Assembly: GCF_014353015.1 (NCBI RefSeq) | Contig: NZ_CP060704.1 | Location: forward strand, 3,249,001-3,313,000 | Direction of reading: 5' to 3' | From: Chitinimonas koreensis | Lineage (GTDB): Bacteria > Pseudomonadota > Gammaproteobacteria > Burkholderiales > Chitinimonadaceae | Length of the DNA: 64,000 nt | In this document: positions 40,991 through 53,231 of the stretch, one piece after another | How the letters are laid out: each line of letters starts with the position of its first letter | How positions within the stretch are numbered: the stretch's first letter is position 1 | Program-made: the position numbers and the translations under genes | Notes under the pieces: generated by a model | Seen by the model: the letters and a program-made list of their open reading frames with translations, nothing else | Databases searched by the model: none | Told to the model about the DNA's origin: nothing

Positions 40991-41875
40991 CTACTTGGCC
41001 GCCAGCCGGCTGCGGTAGACCGGTACCAGGTAGGGCGGCAGCCAGCGCTCGTAGGCGGCCTGGAAGGTCTTCTGCAGCTCCGGCGTCCTGGCCAGCGCGT
41101 CGAGGTCGGCGAAGACCGCGTCGGTGCGCGCGTCGCGGGTACAGCTGAAGCTCAGCGTGACCAGGTCGCGGCTCTCGGCGATCGGGTAGGTGTAGTAGGC
41201 GCTCTCGTCGCGCGAGATGTACATCGCCTCGGTCGGATAGGCGAGGAAGGCGTCGACGCGTTCGGCCTGCAGCATGCGGAACAGCGTCGAGGTGACGTTC
41301 TGGCCGTAGACCGGCGCGATGCGGCCGGCCGATTCGGCGGCGACGCGCTTGAGCACCGCATCGGCGCGAGCGCCGTAGGTGCGCTTGGCGGTCACGCCGA
41401 AGACCAGGCCGGCCTGCTTGCCCAGCGTGTCGAGGCTGATCAGGCCGTCGGCGTCGCGCAGGCGGTCGTAGCGCACGCGGTCGGCGGTGCGCACGATCAG
41501 CACCACCGGCAGGATGCGGCCGACCGGGGCGGAAAAGCGCAGGAAGGCCTCGCGCTCCGGCGTGGCCAGGAAGTCGCGGGTGCAGTAGGCGCCGCCCTGT
41601 TTCATCATCTCCAGCTCGCGCACCAGCGGCACCTTCTCGATGCTCGCCTTGTGGCGCGGCAGCTTGCCCAGCGTGTAGTCCACCAGCTGGTCGATATAGC
41701 CCTGGCCCTCGTTGGGCCCTTCGGTGATGGTCGCCGGCGGCAGGTTCTGCTTGAGCCAGACCAGCGGTTCGGCCTGGACCGGCGCGATGCCGGCCGCGGC
41801 GAACGCCAGCAGCGCGGCCAGCCGGCCGGCGCGGCGCCGCAGGCTGGACGGCATGGATGGAAGACGGTCGGGCAT
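40991..41875 (-). CDS. Periplasmic amino-acid-type substrate-binding protein
   Basis: The 294-residue product starts MPDRLPSMPSSLRRRAGRLA, after the strong ribosome site GAAGGAG, and has a signal peptide ending near VQAEP. The mature part resembles the type 3 extracellular solute-binding proteins of the betaproteobacterial TIGR02285-like group: EPLVWLKQNLPPATITEGPN, GYIDQLVDYTLGKLP, GVTAKRTYGARADAVLKRVA, LFRMLQAERVDAFLAYPTEA. No transporter permease is nearby, so it may be a stand-alone sensor or an orphan receptor. It lies between the GH19 and first GH18 chitinase genes. A link to chitin products is possible, but the fold usually binds amino acids or similar small polar molecules. Confidence 0.75.
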   Translation of the reverse strand: MPDRLPSMPSSLRRRAGRLAALLAFAAAGIAPVQAEPLVWLKQNLPPATITEGPNEGQGYIDQLVDYTLGKLPRHKASIEKVPLVRELEMMKQGGAYCTRDFLATPEREAFLRFSAPVGRILPVVLIVRTADRVRYDRLRDADGLISLDTLGKQAGLVFGVTAKRTYGARADAVLKRVAAESAGRIAPVYGQNVTSTLFRMLQAERVDAFLAYPTEAMYISRDESAYYTYPIAESRDLVTLSFSCTRDARTDAVFADLDALARTPELQKTFQAAYERWLPPYLVPVYRSRLAAK

Positions 41876-42184
41876 GGTGCGCTCCTTCGCCGCGAAGGCG
41901 GGTGTCGGGAATGGATCCGGACCGCTGCGGTCCGGCTCGCGGATCGGCCAGGCCGTGGATCGGCCAAAATCGGGGGAGGCATACGGCCGGCGCCGCGGCG
42001 AAGCGGCTTGCGGAATGCGCCGCGCAGGACGCGCGGATCGCGGAAACGGGGTGCGGGAAGGTGAAACGCCGGACGCGCGCCCCGCGGCGCCGTCCGGCCC
42101 AGTGATCGATCGCCGTCGCACGGGAAAGGCGGATCCCCCACGGCCCGCCCTTCCCTGCCAGACGATACGATTATTGCATCGATC

Positions 42185-44727
42185 TTACGGCGTGCCAGCC
42201 GGCAGGTTCGGGTACTCCTGCTTGATGGCGAAGGTCTTGCTACCCACCGTCACGATGTAGTTCGACGGCCCGGTGATCGGCAGGTAGTAGTTCAGCGTGA
42301 TGTCGACCGTGGCGCCCGGAGCCAGCGTCTGCCAGGTCGGCAGCGTGATCTGGGCGGTATGGAAGTCGCCCTTGAAGCCGCCCACGTTGGCACCGGTATG
42401 CTCGGACGCCGTCACCTTGAGCCCCATGCCCGACTGGTCGGCCATGTTGTTCGGCGCGGAGACCGGATACTGGAACTCGATCTTGCTGCCGCCCGGGATC
42501 GTCGCCGTGGTCTTGTTGGTGATGCGCAGCGTCGGGTTGAGCGGGTAGTTCTGGTCACCGAGCTTGAAGTTGATGACGTCGAACTGCAGATCGAGCGTGC
42601 TGGTCGGCATCGTCTTCTTGGCGCGCTTGTTGCCGTAGACGGTCGCGCTCTTGAAGGCGTCGTTCAGCTTGGTGGTCAGCGTCTGGCCGATGTAGTACTG
42701 GCCGTTGGTCTTGGCATAGTCGCCCGCCAGCTCCCAGAACATCACGCCGCCGATGCCGTTGTCGATGACCCACTGCGCCTTGCGGGCGATGGAGGTCTCG
42801 TCCTCGGTCGACAGGAACACCTTCTTCGACGCGTTCCACAGCCACGGCGCGACCAGGGTCGCATCGTAGTTGCGGGCGTAGGTGCCGACCAGATCGGCCG
42901 CCGTCAGGCCGTACAGCCCGAGGTAGCTCGGCACGATGCCTTCCTCGAGGTTCTTGGCGTGCCACATCGGGTTGGAACCCGCACCCATCTCCACGCCGTT
43001 CGCGTCGAGGTCGTGCCAGATGTTGTCGATGCCGGTCGCGCCGGTACCGCACTCGGTCAGGCCCGGTCCGCACTGGGTCGACTTGGCCGAGGTGCCCCAC
43101 AGGCCGTTGGTGCCGCCGGTCACGCCCTTCCAGCCGCGCGTGTAGTACGGCACGCCGACGTTGATGCGGCCGGCCGGCAAGGCGCCGCGGAAGTAGCGGT
43201 AGGCCCAGTCGGTGTTGAGGTAGCCGATGCCGCCGTACTGGCTGGTGGTGTAGACGCCCCACTTGGCCAGCTCGGCATCCTTGCCGTCGTCGAACAGCGC
43301 GGCGTTCGGACCGACGAACTCGTTCCAGGCGCCGTGCAGGTCATACGTCATCATGTTGACGTAGTCGAGGTACTGCACGCCCTGGAAGGTCTCCATGCCG
43401 CGCAGCAGATAGCCCGACGAGGGCGAGGCGATGGTCAGCATGTAGTAGCGGTTGTCGGCGACCGACGCCTGGTCGAGCTTCTGCCGCAGCACCTTCAGCA
43501 GCTCGCGGTAGGACGCCTGCAGGCCGGCCAGGCGCGGTTCCGACACCGCCCAGTCGAGCGGATTGCCCGCCTTGGACATGGTGGTCGGGTACTCGTAGTC
43601 GAGGTCGGCGCCATCGAAGTTGTACTTGCGCAGGAAGGCGACCACCGAGTCGGCGAAGGTGTTGATGCCGGCGGTGTTGATGCTGCCGTTGGCATTGGTG
43701 GTCATGCTGTAAAAGCCGCCGGAAGCGACGCGGTTGCCGTCGCCGCCGAAGTAGCCGCCGGTCTCGGCCCAGCCGCCGATCGAGATCAGCGTCTTCACGC
43801 CCGGGTTCTGCTTCTTGTACTTGTTCAGCAGGTTGAAATGACCCTTATAGGTCAGCGTGCTGTCCATCTCGGCGCCCGCCACGCCCGGCCATTCCATGCC
43901 GGTCGCCTCGTTGCCGGCCACCGTTTCGTTGACCGAGATCTTGTTGGCGCTGTCGATGTGGGCGAAGGCGTAGTTGATGTGGGTGATCTTGTTCCAGGGA
44001 ATGTCCTTGGCCAGATAGGCCGGCAGGCCGTTCTTGCCGGTACGCCAGCTGGTGAAGTAGCCGATGATGCGGCGCTTGTTGCCGTTGGCCAGCTTCTCGC
44101 GGCCCTGGCTGTCGTACGCGAGGCAGTAGGGCACGTCGATCGCCGCGCCCTTGGTCAGGCCGTCCGGACGGCAGGCTTCGTTGCCGGTCGGGGTGGGCGT
44201 CGGGGTTGGCGTGGGAGTGGGAGTGGGCGTCGGCGTGGGCGTCGGGCTCGGCTTCGGCGTGGGCGTCGGGGTCGGCGTGGGGGTCGGCGTCGGGCTGGGC
44301 TTCGGCGTCGGGGTCGGCGTCACCGTGGGCGTCGGGGTCGGGCTCGGCCGCGGGGTCGGCGTCGCCGTGGGAGTCGGCGTGGGCGTCGGGGTCGCAGTGG
44401 GGGTCGGCGTCGGCGTCGGGGTCGGCGTCGGGGTCGGCGTCGGCGTCGGGTCGTCGTGCCGCAGGTGCCCTGCGAGCTCCACAGCGACGGCGTGGTGGCC
44501 GGGTACCAGCCGGTGCCGGTGTAGGCGGTGTGCGAAACCAGTGCCTTGTAGTTGCTGCCCTGGTAGGACACCACCGTGTTGATCGCGTAGTAGGTGTTGT
44601 TCTCCACCCAGGCGGTGGCGCAGGCGGCGGCCAGCGCGCTCGGGGTGTAGAGAAGGCCGGCGGCGGCGAGGCCGACGGTGACGGCGCTCAGCGAAAATCG
44701 CCGGGCCGGCTTGCAGGGAATGCGCAT
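42185..44727 (-). CDS. Secreted GH18 chitinase A-type with CBM5/12 and ChiC-like C-terminal domain, one frameshift
   Basis: The corrected 847-residue protein has a signal peptide (MRIPCKPARRFSLSAVTVGL ... TPSALA), one chitin-binding module (CATAWVENNTYYAINTVVSY, LWSSQGTC) and a long Thr-Pro linker with Lys/Arg/Ser-Pro interruptions. The GH18 barrel has IISIGGW-type motif TLISIGGWAETGGYFGG and the catalytic DxxDxDxE as NFDGADLDYEYPTTM, followed by MMTYDLHGAWNEF. After the barrel, about 140 residues (STLDLQFDVINFKLGDQNYP ... YIVTVGSKTFAIKQEYPNLP) resemble the ChiC domain of bacterial chitinases. One C is missing near 44448-44450, at the start of the linker. The start is preceded by GGAG, as in the two other GH18 genes. 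It is a retaining chitinase, acting extracellularly. Confidence 0.93.
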
Positions 44728-44760
44728 GCGTTGAATCTCCATAGCTCTTGTTCGGTGGAA

Positions 44761-44775
44761 ATAAAGTGGACTTAT
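44761..44775. promoter_or_regulatory. Chitinase-associated dyad element, copy upstream of GH18-A
   Basis: ATAAAGTGGACTTAT contains the dyad AAGT-GG-ACTT. It lies 34 bp before the start codon. Identical cores occur at 47473-47487 and 52650-52664 and a variant at 38422-38436, each in a gap upstream of a chitinase gene. Confidence 0.5.
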
Positions 44776-45473
44776 CAAGCTGCTGATTCGACCTCGCCAC
44801 TCCTTGCAATTCGGCATCGCAGCCACATCCGCACGGTCGCTACGCTGGCAATCCGTACCCTTCCGAGGTCGCAGCCATGCTAAGCCCGGCCTTGAAACAC
44901 CGTCAACATCGCAAAACAAATCAACCACTTACAAAACACACCACGATTCGTAACAATTTCAATTGGACTACGAACCGAATGCAGCCGGACTCAGGCCGAT
45001 ATCGGCGCTTTTAAAGACCAGCTGGACAATCGAAATTTAAGTGGTATTAATCGACCGCCATTTCGGAGGCAAGGAAACGGACATGCACCGCGGTTCCGTT
45101 CGCCTCAAGACCATGTATTCAAAGTGGATTCGCCGCAGGCCCGTCGCCTCGCCGCGCGACGGTCTGTAACAGTGGTCTGGCAGGCCGGCTCGACCTGGCA
45201 AGGCCGGCCGGTCGGCGCCGTTTTCCCGTGCACGCTATGGCGGCCGGCTTTAATAGCCATTCGCTATGAGCCGCCGTAGTCCGGCCGGCCTGGCGATAGG
45301 CGACTACCTGCCGAACGGCAGCCGCGCTATGGCGGAAGCGACACACCCGCGACGGACGGACACTGGCGGCCAGGGGCGACGCGGGCATGCGACGCAGCGC
45401 TGCACCTTGCCCGTCGCCATGGAATCCCCATCGGCGCCCCCCGATGAATGGGCCTTGCCTGCACGACCCAATG

Positions 45474-45499
45474 AAAAAGGCCTCCCCGTGGGGAGGCCT
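45474..45499 (-). terminator. Rho-independent terminator after GH18-B
   Basis: On the minus strand AGGCCTCCCC / GGGGAGGCCT form a 10-bp stem with a two-base AC loop, followed by a T-run (TTTTT). It lies about 42 bp beyond the GH18-B stop codon. Confidence 0.9.
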
Positions 45500-45540
45500 C
45501 GGTCGACGCGGCGACGCAAGGTCGCCGGAGCCGGCGCGGC

Positions 45541-47441
<1,901 letters not shown>

Positions 47442-48205
47442 AGCTTGACTCTCCGTATCTCTTTCAGTGGAAACAAAGTGGACTTATGAAACTGCCCTTT
47501 ACGACCCCGCCACCCAGCACGGCTCGGCATCGAAACCGGCCGTTGAACCGTTCATGCGGTCGCTACGCTGGCGATCCGCATCCTCCCGAGGTCATGACCC
47601 ATGCTATGCCCAGCGTCGAAAGATCTTCAACATCGAAAACAAATCAAATACTTACCAGACAGGCCACAATGCGTAGCCGATGACGATGGACTACGCGCCG
47701 ACTCCGCTCGCCGCCCTGGCCGCGAGCACGCCAAGGCGATCGCTCCGATCAAGCGCAATTGAAGTGGTATTAGACGAGCGCTCGCTCGGACATCGGAAAC
47801 CGGCCGCGAACCGAGCGGCCGATTCGCCAAGACCCTGTATTCAAAGCGCATTCGTCACCGCACCGCCCGGCCCTCGCACCGGCGCCGGCCGTAGTGGTCT
47901 GGCATGCAGCCGTCATCGCGGCTTGACCGGTTTCCGAGGCCGTCGGCGACCACGAGATTGAATGCCGCGCGCCGATAGATCGCCGCTATGGATTGCCGTA
48001 GTCGGCCCGCCGCAGCGGAAAACGACTACCTGCCGAACGGTAGGCCGGCGCGCGCGGATGCAACGTATCCGACACAGGAATCGAAGCCGGATCGGCCCCG
48101 GCGGCCGCGGTCGAGCGGCAAGCACCCCGCCAAAAGCGAACGCCCGGCATGGCCGGGCGCTGCATTCCGATCGTTCCCCGCGTGCGAAGCCGGGCGAGGA
48201 AGGAT
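47442..48205. other. Upstream region of the GH18-B chitinase, no gene supported
   Basis: This 764-bp gap holds ACAAAGTGGACTTAT (47473-47487), GAAGTGGTATTAGACG (47761-47776), GTATTCAAAGCGCATTCG (47837-47854) and AGTGGTCTGGCA (from about 47891). Each has a counterpart in the gap upstream of GH18-A. No coding frame with a credible start or family match is seen. Confidence 0.6.
47473..47487. promoter_or_regulatory. Chitinase-associated dyad element, copy upstream of GH18-B
   Basis: ACAAAGTGGACTTAT lies 32 bp before the GH18-B start codon, at nearly the same distance and orientation as the copy at 44761-44775. Confidence 0.5.
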
Positions 48206-49209
48206 TCAGACTCCGTGATAAGTCCCGTAGAAGCTCGCGAAATCGTTGTCCCAGCGGAAATTGATGAAGGACATGGTGATGCTCACGTCGAGCCCCTCGA
48301 CGTAATGCCAGCAGCCGACCGGCAGGAACAGGATCTCGCCCGGCGCCAGCTCGACCTCGAGCCGCTGCGCGTCGCGCATCAGCGGGAAACGGTCGTAGTC
48401 GACGCGGCCGGCGTCGACCGGGTGTAGCAGTGCAGGTCGTTGTAGACCTGGCCGAGCTCGACCGCCGGGACCAGCACCACCCGCTTGCGGCCGGCCACCT
48501 GGGCCATGAAGTTGTTGGTCAGATCGTGGTGCAGCGGCGTGCGCGTGCCGCGCGGGCCGAACCAGAGGAAGCCGTCGCGGCTGCCGTCGAGGTATTCGGG
48601 CAGGCGGCCGATGTCGTCCCACAGCTCGGTCAGCGCCTCGCGGTTGCGCGAGGTATTGTTGGCCGTCATGTAGAAATCGTTGGTCTCGCCGGCCGCCTCG
48701 ACCTGGTCGACGTAGTCGCCGAAACGCATGGTGCGGCGCAGCCTGGGCTGGTTCACCTCGAAATTGGCGTCGCCGCTGCGGCCGTACTGGACCTCGACTT
48801 CGCGCTCGCCGAAGCGGCTGCGGAAGTAGTCGTGATTCCACCGGGTGCGCGCCGGCCAGTCGTCGAGCATGCCGGTGATGATCACCGGCCGGTTGAGCGC
48901 GTAGAACTCTTCGAAGAAGGCCTGGCCGTCGAGCCGATGGCGGCGCGGCACCTGGTGGGTACGGCCGTCGAGCCGGTTGAGCTTGCGCTGGATGTCGAGC
49001 GGCCAGGTCCGCTTGCGCAGGCGGTTGCGCAGCCGTGCCGCGCCGGCCAGGTAGGGGCTAGCGAGCGCCGCGTCGAGCTCGCGGCCGGCTTCCTCAGGAT
49101 GGATGCCATTCTCGACCATCGCGCCGAAGATGCTGCCCGGCTCGCCGTCGAGCAGCAGGTTCTCGGCGATCCAGCGCCGCCATTCGTTGTCCACGTGCTT
49201 GGTTTCCAC
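48206..49209 (-). CDS. Cupin-like (JmjC/FIH-type) Fe(II)/2-oxoglutarate oxygenase, one frameshift
   Basis: The corrected 334-residue protein matches the cupin_8/JmjC hydroxylase group. Key segments are FYALNRPVIITGMLDDWPAR, NDFYMTANNTSRNREALTEL and LWFGPRGTRTPLHHDLTNNF, whose HxD ligands are LHHD. The lysine of AGRKRVVLVP and the distal metal histidine in LAPGEILFLPVGCWHYVEGL complete the expected site. One C is missing near 48420-48422 (NDLHCYT then PVDAGRVDYDRF). The first 60 residues (NEWRRWIAENLLLDGEPGSI, MVENGIHPEEAGREL) form a helical domain also present at the N-terminus of the next gene upstream. No signal peptide is seen. The substrate is unknown; family members hydroxylate protein side chains. 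It is read in the same direction as the adjacent chitinases. Confidence 0.85.
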
Positions 49210-49279
49210 CGCGGGGTCCTTGCAGGGCGGACGCCGCGACGCGGCGATCCGCTGGGTTCGTCGGCCGGGGCGATCGCGC

Positions 49280-50146
49280 TCAGCCGTAGCGGCGCTCGCG
49301 CATCCACTTGGTCATGATCCACTTCTCGCCGGCGGTCACCGGCGCGCCGCCGTGCAGCGTCAGCGGATCGAGCTGGCCGCGGCCGTTGGCATAGCGGAAA
49401 TACACCGCGCAACCCTTGCGCGGCGTCACCGACAGGCCGGCATCGGGAAAGATCGTCGCGCCGCCGGCCTCGACGTCGTTGAGATAGATCACCATGGTCG
49501 CCACCCGCTGGCCGCTGCGGGCGACATGGGTGGCGCTGCCCGGATCGGCCGGCGGGAAATAGTCGAAATGCGGGCTGTACTCGCCGCCCACGCCGTAGCG
49601 CAGGATCTGCAGGCCTTCGCCGTTCTCCAGCGGCCAGTTCATCAGCCGCGACACCCGGGTATCGATGCGGGCGATGAATTCGTCCTCGCACAGCTTGAAG
49701 AAGGTGCCGTCGCTGGTACGCCGCTCGATCACGCTCTCGCCGCCGGTCTGCGGATCGACCGTGGTGGAGCGGCTGAGCTTGCTGCGCGAGCGCTCGATGA
49801 TCTCGTCGCATTCCTCGTGCGACAGCACGCCGTCGAGCACCAGCACCTGCGGCTTGTCGCAGCGCATGGCCACGGCAACCCGGCGGTCGCCGCCGTCGAG
49901 CCGGTTGCCGGCCTCGAACGGCAGATCGTCGTAGACGTAGCCGGCATCGGGCCGCGCCGCGACGGCCGCGGGCTTGAACGAGGACGGCGAGGCCAGCCCG
50001 CCGCGGGCATACACGTGCACCAGCGCGCCGGCGTGGGTGGAGTCGAAGCCGGCCCGCACCATGGCGTCGATCATCGATTCGGACGAGCAGCCGCGCGCCA
50101 CGTTGTCGGATAGCCAGCCTTGCCATTCGGCGGTCAGTTCGGTCAT
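49280..50146 (-). CDS. Prolyl-4-hydroxylase-like Fe(II)/2-oxoglutarate oxygenase
   Basis: The 288-residue protein carries a P4H-type catalytic domain at residues 95-288. VLVLDGVLSHEECDEIIERS begins it. The iron ligands HxD are in GEYSPHFDYFPPADPGS. AGGATIFPDAGLSVTPRKGC follows, and the distal histidine and 2-oxoglutarate-binding lysine are in TLHGGAPVTAGEKWIMTKWM. The N-terminus (EWQGWLSDNVARGCSSESMI, DAMVRAGFDSTHAGALV) is a helical domain shared with the cupin-like neighbour 70 bp downstream, so they probably form one operon. There is no signal peptide, so it acts in the cytoplasm. Enzymes of this group hydroxylate proline in proteins or peptides. The genes sit between two chitinases rich in Thr-Pro repeats, which makes those linkers candidate substrates (inference). 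The start at 50146 is preferred over the ATG two codons earlier. Confidence 0.9.
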   Translation of the reverse strand: MTELTAEWQGWLSDNVARGCSSESMIDAMVRAGFDSTHAGALVHVYARGGLASPSSFKPAAVAARPDAGYVYDDLPFEAGNRLDGGDRRVAVAMRCDKPQVLVLDGVLSHEECDEIIERSRSKLSRSTTVDPQTGGESVIERRTSDGTFFKLCEDEFIARIDTRVSRLMNWPLENGEGLQILRYGVGGEYSPHFDYFPPADPGSATHVARSGQRVATMVIYLNDVEAGGATIFPDAGLSVTPRKGCAVYFRYANGRGQLDPLTLHGGAPVTAGEKWIMTKWMRERRYG

Positions 50147-50221
50147 GCGCATCTCGCTGCGGGTCGTTCAGGGAACTTGCATCCACCGGTCGCGGCGCGG
50201 GGCCGCGCACCCATGGATCGA

Positions 50222-50256
50222 AGAAAAAGTGCCTCCCCGCGAGGAGGAGGCCACAG
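50222..50256 (-). terminator. Terminator after GH18-C
   Basis: On the minus strand GTGGCCTCC ... GGAGGCAC forms a slightly imperfect stem followed by TTTTTCTTCG. It lies about 40 bp after the GH18-C stop and before the oxygenase start, so the oxygenase pair probably has its own promoter. Confidence 0.7.
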
Positions 50257-50296
50257 TACTCACGGCGACTCGTGGCCGCCAGAGCCGGCAATCGTA

Positions 50297-52075
50297 TTAC
50301 TTGACCGTGCTCATCTTGGTCATCAGTTCGCCGTCGGTCGTGTCACCGTCGAGCGACCAGCTCATCAGGCCGCGCAGACCCTTGGCCTTGACGTAGTCGA
50401 TCTTGGTCTGGATCACGGCCGGGGTGTCGTAGGACCAGAAGTTGGTACCGTCGAACTTCCAGCTCTGCTTGGTCACCGCGTGGGTGAACACGCTGCCAGG
50501 CCGGTTCTTCAGCACCTTGTAGTCCTCGATGCCCGCCTCGTAGGTGCCGGTCGCCGCGCCCGTCGCAGCCTGGTACAGGCCGTTGTTGGCGTTGGTCACG
50601 CCGGTCCAGCCGCGACCGTAGAACGGGATGCCCAGCACGATCTTGTTGGCCGGTGCGCCGGCGGCGATCAGGGCGTTGACCGCGCTGTCGATGTTGTAGC
50701 TGGCGCCGAGCGTGGTGGCCGAGTTCGGGCTGGCCGGATCGTTGTACAGGTGCGAGTGGAAGTCCGTCGGACCCTTGGCATCCCAGCCGCCATGGAAGTC
50801 GTAGGACATCACGTTGATCCAGTCGAGGTACTGGCTGTAGTTGCCCGGCTCGGTCATGTCGATCTTGTCCTTGCCGGCACCGATCGCCACGGTCAGCTTG
50901 TAGGTCTTGCCGGTGGTCGCCGTCAGGGCCGTCAGCTGGGTGCGGAACTCCTTCAGCAGCAAGGTGAAGTTCTGCTTGTCGGCCGGGCTCACGGTGTTGT
51001 AGCCGAAGCCCTGCACGCCCGGGAATTCCCAGTCGATGTCGATGCCGTCGAACACGCCCGCCGCCGCACCGGTGCCGCCCGCGCCGTCATAGCTCGGCAG
51101 GTTGCCCTTGATGTAGACGTTGATGCAGCTCGAGACCAGCTGCTTGCGCAGCGCGTCGGTGGCCGAGGCCGCCGAGAACCACTTGGACCAGGACCAGCCG
51201 CCGATCGAGATCATCGGGCTCAGGCCGGGGTACTTGGCCTTCAGCCGCTTGATCTGGCCGAAGTTGCCGCGCAGCGGGCTGTCCCACTTGTCGGCCACGC
51301 CGTCGACCGAACCGGCCGCGTCGAACGACTTGCTGTAGTCGGCGAACGGATCGCCGCCATCGCCGTTACCCGATTCGGTACGGTACTGGATGTCGCATTC
51401 GTAGCCGCCGTTCTTCTGGTAGACGTTGCCGAAGGCGTAGTTCAGGAAGGTCATCTTGGCGGCCGAGCCCGAGGTGTCGATGTTCTTCACCTGGTAGTTG
51501 CGGCCGTAGATGCCCCATTGCGCGAAGTAGGAACCGACCTGGCGCGCGCTGGGCGTCGGGGTCGGAGTCGGCGTGGGGGTCGGCGTCGGGGTCGGCGTCG
51601 GGGTCGGCGTCGGGGTGGCCGTCGGAGTCGGAGTCGGCGTCGGGCTCGGCCTCGGCGTCGGGGTGGCCGTCGGCGTGGGGGTCGGCGTCGCAGTAGGCGT
51701 CGGGGTGGGGGTCGGGCTCGGCTTCGGGGTCGGGGTGGCCGTCGGAGTCGGCGTGGGGGTCGGCGTCGGAGTGGGGGTCGGCGTGGGCGTCGGGGTCGGC
51801 GTACCGGTGCAGGTGCCTTGCGAGCTCCACAGCGACGGCGTCGTGGACGGGTACCAGTTGGTGCCGGCGTAGGCGGTGTGCGACACCAGCGCCTTGTAGT
51901 TGCTGCCCGCGTAGGACACCACGGTGTTGACCGCGTAGTAGGTGTTGTTCTGGGTCCAGGTGGCGGCACAGGCGGCGGCCAGCGCACTCGGCGAGTACAG
52001 GGCGCCGGCGGCGGCCAGGCTCAGGGTGACGGCGGTCAGGCCGAAACGGCGGGGCGGCTTACGAGTTGCTTGCAT
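50297..52075 (-). CDS. Secreted GH18 chitinase with one CBM5/12 module (GH18-C), intact
   Basis: The 592-residue protein reads through without frameshift. It has a signal peptide (MQATRKPPRRFGLTAVTLSL ... SPSALA), one chitin-binding module (CAATWTQNNTYYAVNTVVSY, LWSSQGTC), and a long linker of Thr-Pro with Ser/Lys/Arg/Ala interruptions (about residues 90-175). The GH18 barrel includes MISIGGWSWSKWFS, the catalytic motif GVFDGIDIDWEFPG (canonical DxxDxDxE) and VMSYDFHGGWDAKGP. It is a close paralogue of GH18-B over the whole barrel. It differs in having one binding module and the standard Asp at the motif start. The upstream region is A+T-rich, with TGGTATTGG at 52281-52289 and the palindrome ATACCGGTAT at 52242-52251. 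Confidence 0.96.
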   Translation of the reverse strand: MQATRKPPRRFGLTAVTLSLAAAGALYSPSALAAACAATWTQNNTYYAVNTVVSYAGSNYKALVSHTAYAGTNWYPSTTPSLWSSQGTCTGTPTPTPTPTPTPTPTPTPTPTATPTPKPSPTPTPTPTATPTPTPTATPTPRPSPTPTPTPTATPTPTPTPTPTPTPTPTPTPTPSARQVGSYFAQWGIYGRNYQVKNIDTSGSAAKMTFLNYAFGNVYQKNGGYECDIQYRTESGNGDGGDPFADYSKSFDAAGSVDGVADKWDSPLRGNFGQIKRLKAKYPGLSPMISIGGWSWSKWFSAASATDALRKQLVSSCINVYIKGNLPSYDGAGGTGAAAGVFDGIDIDWEFPGVQGFGYNTVSPADKQNFTLLLKEFRTQLTALTATTGKTYKLTVAIGAGKDKIDMTEPGNYSQYLDWINVMSYDFHGGWDAKGPTDFHSHLYNDPASPNSATTLGASYNIDSAVNALIAAGAPANKIVLGIPFYGRGWTGVTNANNGLYQAATGAATGTYEAGIEDYKVLKNRPGSVFTHAVTKQSWKFDGTNFWSYDTPAVIQTKIDYVKAKGLRGLMSWSLDGDTTDGELMTKMSTVK

Positions 52076-53231
52076 GCAGAAGTCTCCATCCGAGAAGGAT
52101 CAAGCGAGGTAGCCGGATTGAACCCCGGTCTGATTTGTTCGATCCCGTCGCCCCCGCAACCATAACGACGTGATCCAGATCATTGGGTCGTGCGTTTTTG
52201 CCGCTGCATGTAATACCGGACTGGTCCAAACGGCTCGGACGATACCGGTATTATCATATTGGTCATATGTTGTTTTAATTTGGTATTGGCCGATGCTAGG
52301 GCATGCAAAAAATGGGTGTCAATAGCGTTCGGTCAGAAAGCAAGTGGTCCTCCCGGCAGCGTAGCAAATATAAAATTCGCTACACAAAATGATGCAGCGC
52401 AATAAATCGTCTCGCGAAACCGGCATCTCAGAGCTTGCAATCCTTATTCAACGCCATATCCGAACCTGCCACCCGACTTTGCATCGCAGCATGAAAAACG
52501 GACAACCCGCACCGCCGCGGCCGGAACACCGCCTTCGGCCGTCACATGCTTGTAGTCTTGCTACGCGGCATGAATACGACGCTCGGCGCCAGGAAGGCCC
52601 GAACGCCGTCCCGGCGGGACGCTCGCCCTTGTGGCATGGCGCTCTGGATATAAAGTGGACTTATATAAGCAAAAGGCGATTCACGGCATCCGGCCAGCCG
52701 CGAATCCACCCTGCCGGTATTCGCCGGCCGCTGCGCCAAGCCGGCTCCGGCAAGGCCATCCGGCTCGAAGCCGGGCAAGAAAACGGACAATCGGGCCGCG
52801 ATGGCCGGCCGGTTTACGAATGGATACGGACAGGAATTGCGGCAGGCCCGAAATCGCCGTGCGCATTGATTGAACGGGACTTGAACCGGCATGAAGCGCG
52901 ATGGCCGGCCATTCGATCCAATTGGGTGCATTGACCAATCGCCCGACGCACCGGATTCAGGCATTCATCCATCGCGGCGATTTAATTCGGGAGCCTGGTC
53001 AATACAGGAATCGATCCGGCCCGATCGGCCATTTGCACCAATTCGAATCGGGCAGCGGACCGGAGAGTGGTATTGAATGCACCGGACCGGTGCCTGCCTT
53101 TGCCCACCCCTCGTGCGCCGATGGATGGCGGCATCGCCCATGGGCGGTAGGCATGGCTACAACCGGCCCATGCCGGCCTATCGGCCCGATCCGGCAGTCC
53201 CGGCGGTGCAGCCGGGCGCGACGGCCCCGCC
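52076..53231. other. Upstream region of the GH18-C chitinase and spacer, no gene supported
   Basis: This 1.16-kb gap is A+T-rich at 52180-52400, where the GH18-C promoter is expected. It holds ATACCGGTAT (52242-52251), TGGTATTGG (52281-52289), ATAAAGTGGACTTAT (52650-52664) and TGGTATTGA (53068-53076). A 181-codon open frame from 52389 has a composition unlike the neighbouring genes, no ribosome site and no recognisable domain, so I do not call it. The 52650 element with the trailing TATAAGC could belong to a lost or unannotated chitinase-type promoter. Confidence 0.55.
52650..52664. promoter_or_regulatory. Chitinase-associated dyad element, copy far upstream of GH18-C
   Basis: ATAAAGTGGACTTAT is identical over 15 bp to the copy at 44761-44775 but lies 575 bp before the nearest chitinase start, so its target is unclear. 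Confidence 0.4.

Larger units (their letters stand above)
44728..45540. other. Upstream region of the GH18-A chitinase, no gene supported
   Basis: This 813-bp gap contains the element ATAAAGTGGACTTAT (44761-44775) 34 bp before the chitinase start, the string AAGTGGTATTAA (45039-45050) and TCAAAGTGGATTCGC (45119-45133). Stretches resemble the upstream region of the GH18-B gene (for example AACATCGCAAAACAAATCAA near 44906), so the promoter regions are paralogous. The far end holds the GH18-B terminator. Short open frames here lack ribosome sites or family similarity. Confidence 0.6.

Noticed and set aside
52389..52934. A 181-codon gene between GH18-C and the kinase
   Set aside because: No ribosome site, no recognisable domain, composition unlike neighbours, and the region has features of a promoter/spacer.
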